From: Trochalopteron elliotii | Taxonomy: Eukaryota > Chordata > Aves > Passeriformes > Leiothrichidae | DNA: 64,000 bases | Reading direction: 5' to 3' | Assembly: GCA_024734555.1 (NCBI GenBank) | Contig: JANPWX010000339.1 | Location: forward strand, 915,411 to 979,410 | Shown here: positions 62,401 to 64,000 of the stretch, piece by piece | How positions within the stretch are numbered: the stretch's first letter is position 1 | Layout: each line of letters begins with the position of its first letter | Notes under the pieces: generated by a model | What the model was told of the DNA's origin: nothing | Database searches by the model: none | The model's input: the letters and a program-made list of their open reading frames with translations, nothing else | Translations under genes and position numbers: made by a program

Positions 62401-64000
62401 TGTGCCATCTATTTAGAAATTATTAGATTAAAAATAAATGTCATTAATGTTTTGAAAGTTGAAGCTCTTTTGTTTTCTCTTTAACTGATAGTTTTTAATG
62501 AATACTTCAGACCTGGAGGCTTGGATAGCAGAAAAATATCCACTTGTGACAAGCAAGGACTATGGTAAAGACGAAGATGGAACACTGAAACTCATCAAGA
62601 AACATAAGGTATTTCTCTGCTTAAATTCTGTAAACTAGCCTGATCTTTTTGTCTCTCTGCAGTCATAAAATTGTTTGTCTCATTGGTAGTTGAGTGCCCA
62701 GCCATGTACAAGATATTTTGCATTGATATATGTCTACATATGGATAGACTGATAGAAGAGATCAGTGCAGTTTACTAACCTGGTTGGTAAAATGTAGTTT
62801 GGGGGAAATGGAGGATGGTGAATATACTCATGTTCTTATGAGGCCAAAATGGACTATCTGCTTTTCAGTTTCAACAGATGCGTACAGAAGTCTTGTGATT
62901 TTTTCCTAAAATCAAAGATAAAGATAAAGTATTAATCCAGCAGTACTTTTCTCTACCTGATGTTCCATCAAGAAATTCTAATTGTCTTTACTCGTCTAAT
63001 TTGTTTGAATTTCTGTACAATTTTTTTTTTTAATTTACTAGAAAATAATCTAAAATGGATCAAGTCTTGGAAATGTCATGTCCTTCCCAAAAGTATTTCT
63101 CTTTCAATCACTGCACTCCAGGCTGTTCACAAAGAGTGGCTATCTCAGACAACTGACTCTCAATTCACTGTTTTTCTTTGTCAGGCACTGGAGCATGAGA
63201 TTGCCATTTACCAAGATATGTTGAAAGAACTGAGTGAAAGTGTCCAAACACTTCCTCTGGTGGGCTCCATCCCGTATATTGAGGTTGATGCACCAAAGGA
63301 ACAGGTTCATTCAAAACTCCAGGAGTTACAAGAGCTAGCAGCAGCAAGGTATAAACCACAACTCCCCCTTGGATCCTAGATTAGATTCAAAGCCCAATGA
63401 AAACAATAAAGGATATCTCCAATTACTTCACTGGAATTTATATTCATTATATTATAAATAAGTTATTAATTATATTGTTGTTATTAATTTTTTTTTACTT
63501 TTATAATTTTGTAATTAAATTATATTATCTCCTCTTTTTTCAATTATACTTAGGAAATTGCTTATTTCTATATTATAATTGTGCACATTTATGATCTTTT
63601 CATTTTACTAAACATGACATCTACAATTTATTCAAGGAGTTTTGCTACATATTAAGGATTTGATGCCTACAAATTTCCTCTTTACCTTTAATCATCCCCC
63701 TGTAAAGTGACTTGAGGTGCCGGATCCTGCCTTGCATTTGTGGTATTTAGAATCTGCTATAAATAGAATAAATATTTTTAGAATGTTCCCTTAAAGTTAC
63801 TTGAAAATTACTTGATTTTTACATGTTGTAAGGGAGAAAATAATGGATACACTTATTTATATGTCCAGTGACTGTGCTAGTATAGGAAGGCTTTTATTCT
63901 TGAATTAATAATTTACTTTTAATTTCACTTTCTTTCAGTTACTATTTACAGCAAGATATTTACAACAGGACAGTTGGCCTGTATAAAGAGTTTTAACACT
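35349..64000 (+). CDS. SPTBN5: SPTBN5, beta-V (beta-heavy) spectrin, 3' partial
   Basis: SPTBN5 is a giant beta-spectrin that crosslinks actin and alpha-spectrin under membranes. Twenty-six exons (listed separately) splice in one frame to about 1695 residues; a 27th is cut by the window end. Domains in order: CH1 at about 16-125 ([10 protein letters not shown], then [15 protein letters not shown]), CH2 at about 145-250 ([16 protein letters not shown]), then spectrin repeats 1 to 13 from about residue 265, each about 106 residues with the helix A Trp often present. The full family protein has about 30 repeats and a PH domain, so roughly half the gene is here. Conventional beta-spectrins (SPTB, SPTBN1, SPTBN2, SPTBN4) are excluded by many residues shared with beta-V, such as [10 protein letters not shown] and AGQQEQL. 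Oddities are a non-helical insert within repeat 5 (exon 12) and an unresolved last exon. The gene lies downstream of EHD4 on the same strand. Confidence 0.94.
35460..38284 (+). other. SPTBN5 intron 1, containing an assembly gap
   Basis: This 2.8-kb intron contains 400 N at 37100-37499. Exons 1 and 2 join in phase and match the family without missing residues, so no coding sequence needs to lie in the gap. Nothing else was recognised. Confidence 0.85.
37100..37499. other. Assembly gap (400 N)
   Basis: There are exactly 400 N between GAAAAAATT on the left and T, C and an 18-base T run on the right. Homopolymer flanks suggest that simple or repetitive sequence broke the assembly. The true size is unknown. 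Confidence 1.
38285..38452 (+). CDS. SPTBN5: SPTBN5 coding exon 2 (CH1)
   Basis: The acceptor TCTTTACAG ends at 38284 and the donor AAG/GTAAGT follows 38452. It has 56 codons, phase 0 at both ends: [20 protein letters not shown], then [21 protein letters not shown]. This is the CH1 core of the actin-binding domain. Confidence 0.95.
38948..39064 (+). CDS. SPTBN5: SPTBN5 coding exon 3 (end of CH1)
   Basis: The acceptor TTAGCAG ends at 38947 and the donor AAG/GTAAAA follows 39064. It has 39 codons and no ATG, and was found by splice phase and homology: [20 protein letters not shown], then [12 protein letters not shown]. This is the conserved end of spectrin CH1. Confidence 0.95.
39110..39127 (+). 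repeat. Poly(T) tract, 18 bases
   Basis: Homopolymer in SPTBN5 intron 3, 46 bases after the exon 3 donor. No retroelement was recognised beside it. Confidence 0.9.
39755..39912 (+). CDS. SPTBN5: SPTBN5 coding exon 4 (CH2)
   Basis: The acceptor TTCACAG ends at 39754 and the donor AG/GTAGGT follows 39912. It reads [20 protein letters not shown] through [15 protein letters not shown] and a split Arg. This is the first half of the second CH domain. Confidence 0.96.
40806..41034 (+). CDS. SPTBN5: SPTBN5 coding exon 5 (CH2 end)
   Basis: The acceptor TGCCCAG ends at 40805 and the donor AAA/GTAAGT follows 41034. It completes the Arg and reads [20 protein letters not shown], ending in the strongly conserved [13 protein letters not shown] and the helix that leads into repeat 1. 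Phase 0 end. Confidence 0.96.
41594..41634. repeat. AT-rich inverted repeat, 12-bp arms
   Basis: GCTAAATTTAAT (41594-41605) and its exact reverse complement ATTAAATTTAGC (41623-41634) are separated by 17 AT bases. It would form a hairpin. There is no sign of a transposon terminal repeat beyond this. Confidence 0.75.
42120..42206 (+). mobile_element. CR1-type LINE, 3' end fragment
   Basis: GGAATTGGACTCGATGGTCC, then GGGTCCCTTCCAACTGGAGA and TCTAGGATTCTGT, match the diagnostic 3' end of avian and reptilian CR1 elements (GGTCCCTTCCAAC and ATTCTATGATTCT-like). The 5' limit is unclear; the usual upstream CR1 sequence is decayed or absent. A 5'-truncated copy is typical of this family. Confidence 0.8.
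43902..44533 (+). CDS. SPTBN5: SPTBN5 coding exon 6 (repeats 1 and 2)
   Basis: The acceptor CCTGTCACAG ends at 43901 and the donor AG/GTGAGT follows 44533. At 632 bp this is the largest exon seen. It covers spectrin repeat 1 ([15 protein letters not shown], then [14 protein letters not shown]) and most of repeat 2 ([19 protein letters not shown]). In beta-spectrins the first two repeats pair with the alpha-spectrin C-terminus. A large undivided exon here is common to beta-spectrin genes. Confidence 0.96.
45511..45649 (+). CDS. SPTBN5: SPTBN5 coding exon 7 (repeat 2/3)
   Basis: The acceptor CCTTTGTAG ends at 45510 and the donor CAG/GTACTG follows 45649. It completes the split Arg, then reads [19 protein letters not shown] and ends ITEELKELQ. 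Phase 0 end. The donor is non-optimal (GTACTG). Confidence 0.93.
47021..47253 (+). CDS. SPTBN5: SPTBN5 coding exon 8 (repeat 3)
   Basis: The acceptor CATTTTGTAG ends at 47020 after a T-rich tract, and the donor CG/GTAGGC follows 47253. It runs [20 protein letters not shown] through [10 protein letters not shown] and a split Arg. Helices B and C of repeat 3. Confidence 0.94.
47698..47851 (+). CDS. SPTBN5: SPTBN5 coding exon 9 (repeat 4)
   Basis: The acceptor TTGGTTCAG ends at 47697 and the donor AAG/GTATCT follows 47851. It reads [20 protein letters not shown], then [12 protein letters not shown]. This is helix A of repeat 4 with its Trp. Phase 0 end. Confidence 0.94.
48341..48541 (+). CDS. 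SPTBN5: SPTBN5 coding exon 10 (repeat 4)
   Basis: The acceptor CTTGCGCTAG ends at 48340 and the donor CAG/GTAAGA follows 48541. It has 67 codons, phase 0: [20 protein letters not shown] through LQAAALIKQ. Helices B and C of repeat 4. Confidence 0.95.
49683..49889 (+). CDS. SPTBN5: SPTBN5 coding exon 11 (repeat 5, helices A-B)
   Basis: The acceptor GTTCCTTCAG ends at 49682 and the donor GCA/GTAAGT follows 49889. It has 69 codons: [20 protein letters not shown] through [11 protein letters not shown]. Helices A and B of repeat 5. It is richer in CpG than neighbouring exons. The ASKDYGKDE motif is typical of spectrin repeats. Confidence 0.95.
51040..51231 (+). CDS. SPTBN5: SPTBN5 coding exon 12 (linker inside repeat 5)
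   Basis: The acceptor TCTTAACAG ends at 51039 and the donor GAG/GTATAA follows 51231. It has 64 codons in phase. About the first 45 residues ([16 protein letters not shown], then [15 protein letters not shown]) are Ser/Thr-rich and not helical; the remainder ([19 protein letters not shown]) is helix C of repeat 5. The insert sits between helices B and C, where beta-heavy spectrins of invertebrates carry an SH3 domain (family knowledge). No SH3 signature such as ALYDY is visible. Confidence 0.85.
51952..52104 (+). CDS. SPTBN5: SPTBN5 coding exon 13 (repeat 6)
   Basis: The acceptor CTCTTTTACAG ends at 51951 and the donor CAG/GTACCC follows 52104. It has 51 codons: [20 protein letters not shown], then [13 protein letters not shown]. 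Helix A of repeat 6 with Trp. Confidence 0.94.
52635..52765 (+). CDS. SPTBN5: SPTBN5 coding exon 14 (repeat 6)
   Basis: The acceptor CCATTTTAG ends at 52634 and the donor AG/GTAAAA follows 52765. It reads [20 protein letters not shown], then [12 protein letters not shown] and a split Arg. Helix B into C. The acceptor is placed at the first AG; using the next AG two bases on would break the frame. Confidence 0.92.
53400..53651 (+). CDS. SPTBN5: SPTBN5 coding exon 15 (repeats 6/7)
   Basis: The acceptor CACTTCAAG ends at 53399 and has A rather than a pyrimidine before AG. The donor TC/GTAAGG follows 53651. It reads [20 protein letters not shown] through [10 protein letters not shown] and a split Ser. 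Only this frame and start join exon 14 without a break. Confidence 0.9.
54202..54489 (+). CDS. SPTBN5: SPTBN5 coding exon 16 (repeats 7/8)
   Basis: The acceptor TTTTATTGAAG ends at 54201 and the donor AG/GTAGAG follows 54489. It reads [20 protein letters not shown], then [20 protein letters not shown] and [16 protein letters not shown]. This is the repeat 7 end and repeat 8 helices A-B, closely like human beta-V. Confidence 0.93.
55123..55369 (+). CDS. SPTBN5: SPTBN5 coding exon 17 (repeats 8/9)
   Basis: The acceptor GGCTCTGGGAAG ends at 55122 and is weak, with purines next to AG. It is chosen because the better-looking TTTCTGCAG nine bases on gives a wrong frame. The donor GGG/GTATGT follows 55369. 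It reads [15 protein letters not shown], then [20 protein letters not shown] and FLRGDDLG. Phase 0 end. Confidence 0.88.
56194..56333 (+). CDS. SPTBN5: SPTBN5 coding exon 18 (repeat 9)
   Basis: The acceptor TCAAATACAG ends at 56193 and the donor GT/GTGAGT follows 56333. It reads [20 protein letters not shown] through ESRHFASH and a split Val. Helix B of repeat 9. Confidence 0.93.
56820..57010 (-). mobile_element. Decayed CR1-like LINE fragment
   Basis: The stretch resembles the antisense of a CR1 3' region. It has a GGGTTAGAATGGACCTCTTGA start, then CTTGAACACTCCC, and AAAGCCATTCCAAAGCCTCA followed by CCAAAGAAGAAGTT, in the same order as antisense CR1 (GGTTGGAAGGGACC, CTTGAACAC, CCATTCCAATGCCT, GAAGAAGTTCTTCC). 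Divergence is high, so the call needs alignment. Confidence 0.5.
57311..57410 (+). CDS. SPTBN5: SPTBN5 coding exon 19 (repeat 9 helix C)
   Basis: The acceptor TTCTTGGTAG ends at 57310 and the donor CAG/GTAACT follows 57410. At 100 bp this is the shortest complete exon. It reads [20 protein letters not shown], then [11 protein letters not shown]. The W-x-x-W of helix C is typical. Confidence 0.92.
57972..58142 (+). CDS. SPTBN5: SPTBN5 coding exon 20 (repeat 10)
   Basis: The acceptor TTTTCTGTAAG ends at 57971 and the donor AAG/GTGAAG follows 58142. It has 57 codons, phase 0: [20 protein letters not shown], then [18 protein letters not shown]. Only 91 bases separate it from exon 21. Confidence 0.93.
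58234..58398 (+). CDS. SPTBN5: SPTBN5 coding exon 21 (repeat 10)
   Basis: The acceptor TTTCTCCAG ends at 58233 and the donor CAG/GTCAGG follows 58398. It has 55 codons: [20 protein letters not shown], then [20 protein letters not shown]. Helices B and C of repeat 10. Confidence 0.94.
59138..59364 (+). CDS. SPTBN5: SPTBN5 coding exon 22 (repeat 11)
   Basis: The acceptor GCCTGACAG ends at 59137 and the donor AG/GTACTG follows 59364. It reads [20 protein letters not shown], then [18 protein letters not shown] and ends ETQKYLE with a split Arg. This stretch identifies the gene as SPTBN5 particularly well. Confidence 0.94.
59909..60095 (+). CDS. SPTBN5: SPTBN5 coding exon 23 (repeats 11/12)
   Basis: The acceptor GACCCCTAG ends at 59908 and the donor AAG/GTAACT follows 60095. 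It reads [20 protein letters not shown], then [19 protein letters not shown]. This is the end of repeat 11 and helix A of repeat 12. Phase 0 end. Confidence 0.95.
61250..61450 (+). CDS. SPTBN5: SPTBN5 coding exon 24 (repeat 12)
   Basis: The acceptor GCATTCCCAG ends at 61249 and the donor GAG/GTACAA follows 61450. It has 67 codons: [20 protein letters not shown], then [19 protein letters not shown]. Helices B and C of repeat 12. Confidence 0.94.
62492..62608 (+). CDS. SPTBN5: SPTBN5 coding exon 25 (repeat 13 helix A)
   Basis: The acceptor TTTAACTGATAG ends at 62491 and the donor AAG/GTATTT follows 62608. It has 39 codons, phase 0, found by homology: [20 protein letters not shown], then [19 protein letters not shown]. 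The alternative TACTTCAG inside it gives a wrong frame. Confidence 0.94.
63185..63348 (+). CDS. SPTBN5: SPTBN5 coding exon 26 (repeat 13)
   Basis: The acceptor CTTTGTCAG ends at 63184 and the donor AG/GTATAA follows 63348. It reads [20 protein letters not shown], then [14 protein letters not shown] and a split Arg. Helices B and C of repeat 13. Confidence 0.94.
63425..63530. repeat. AT-rich low-complexity stretch
   Basis: It is almost entirely A and T, with repeated TTATTAATTATA-like words, in SPTBN5 intron 26. It has no coding or element signal. Confidence 0.8.
63939..64000 (+). CDS. SPTBN5: SPTBN5 coding exon 27, partial, frame unresolved
   Basis: A strong acceptor (CACTTTCTTTCAG) ends at 63938. 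The phase inherited from exon 26 reads [18 protein letters not shown], which looks like helix A of repeat 14, but then meets TAA at 63994-63996. A second acceptor (TATTTACAG, ending 63951) instead gives a frame open to the window end but less like spectrin. The stop may come from one extra T in the TTTT run at 63991-63994, a real frameshift, or wrong acceptor choice. The exon is cut by the window end. Confidence 0.45.

Larger units (their letters stand above)
44534..63938 (+). other. SPTBN5 introns 6-26, general content
   Basis: Introns in this interval range from 91 bp (58143-58233) to 1371 bp (45650-47020), all GT-AG. Apart from a decayed CR1-like stretch at about 56820-57010 and AT-rich sequence at 63425-63530, I see no RNA gene, repeat or second gene in them. 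Confidence 0.75.

Overview
This is a stretch of vertebrate nuclear genome, most likely from a bird. It has GT-AG spliced genes, long AT-rich introns, few interspersed repeats, a recognisable CR1-type LINE 3' end near 42.1 kb, an assembly gap of 400 N, and compact introns. The bird call is an inference; a crocodilian or turtle cannot be strictly excluded. No prokaryotic-style operon, CRISPR array, rRNA or tRNA was seen. Most open frames in the window have no spliced or protein-family support.

The window holds two protein-coding genes, head to tail on the + strand. From 1 to about 26.8 kb lies most of EHD4, an EH-domain membrane-remodelling ATPase of the dynamin superfamily. Exon 1, with the P-loop, lies before the window. 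Coding exons 2 to 6 are at 7679-7855, 12176-12273, 16371-16783, 19596-19760 and 22221-22757; all phases join cleanly and the product ends at a TGA at 22755-22757. A long 3' UTR with several poly(A) signals follows, the best of them at 26791.

From about 26.8 to 35.3 kb is an intergenic or 5'-untranslated zone. It has a GC-rich, G-run-rich block near 30.0-30.2 kb but no supportable protein gene.

From 35,349 to the end of the window runs the 5' half of SPTBN5 (beta-V, or beta-heavy, spectrin). Twenty-six coding exons keep one open frame of about 1695 residues: an N-terminal actin-binding pair of calponin-homology domains, then about 13 spectrin repeats. A 27th exon is cut by the window end, and its acceptor or frame is unresolved. 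Exons 3 and 25 contain a short internal reading frame only and were found by splice phase and spectrin homology. Exon 12 adds a Ser/Thr-rich, non-helical linker inside repeat 5, where invertebrate beta-heavy spectrins carry an SH3 domain.

Both proteins act at membranes: EHD4 in endocytic recycling and SPTBN5 in the sub-membrane actin-spectrin skeleton. Their adjacency matches the gene order I recall for human chromosome 15q15; I see no evidence that it is functional. I found no clearly novel biological system. The most unusual items are a 143-bp near-identical duplication in EHD4 intron 1, the exon-12 linker, and the ambiguous last exon.
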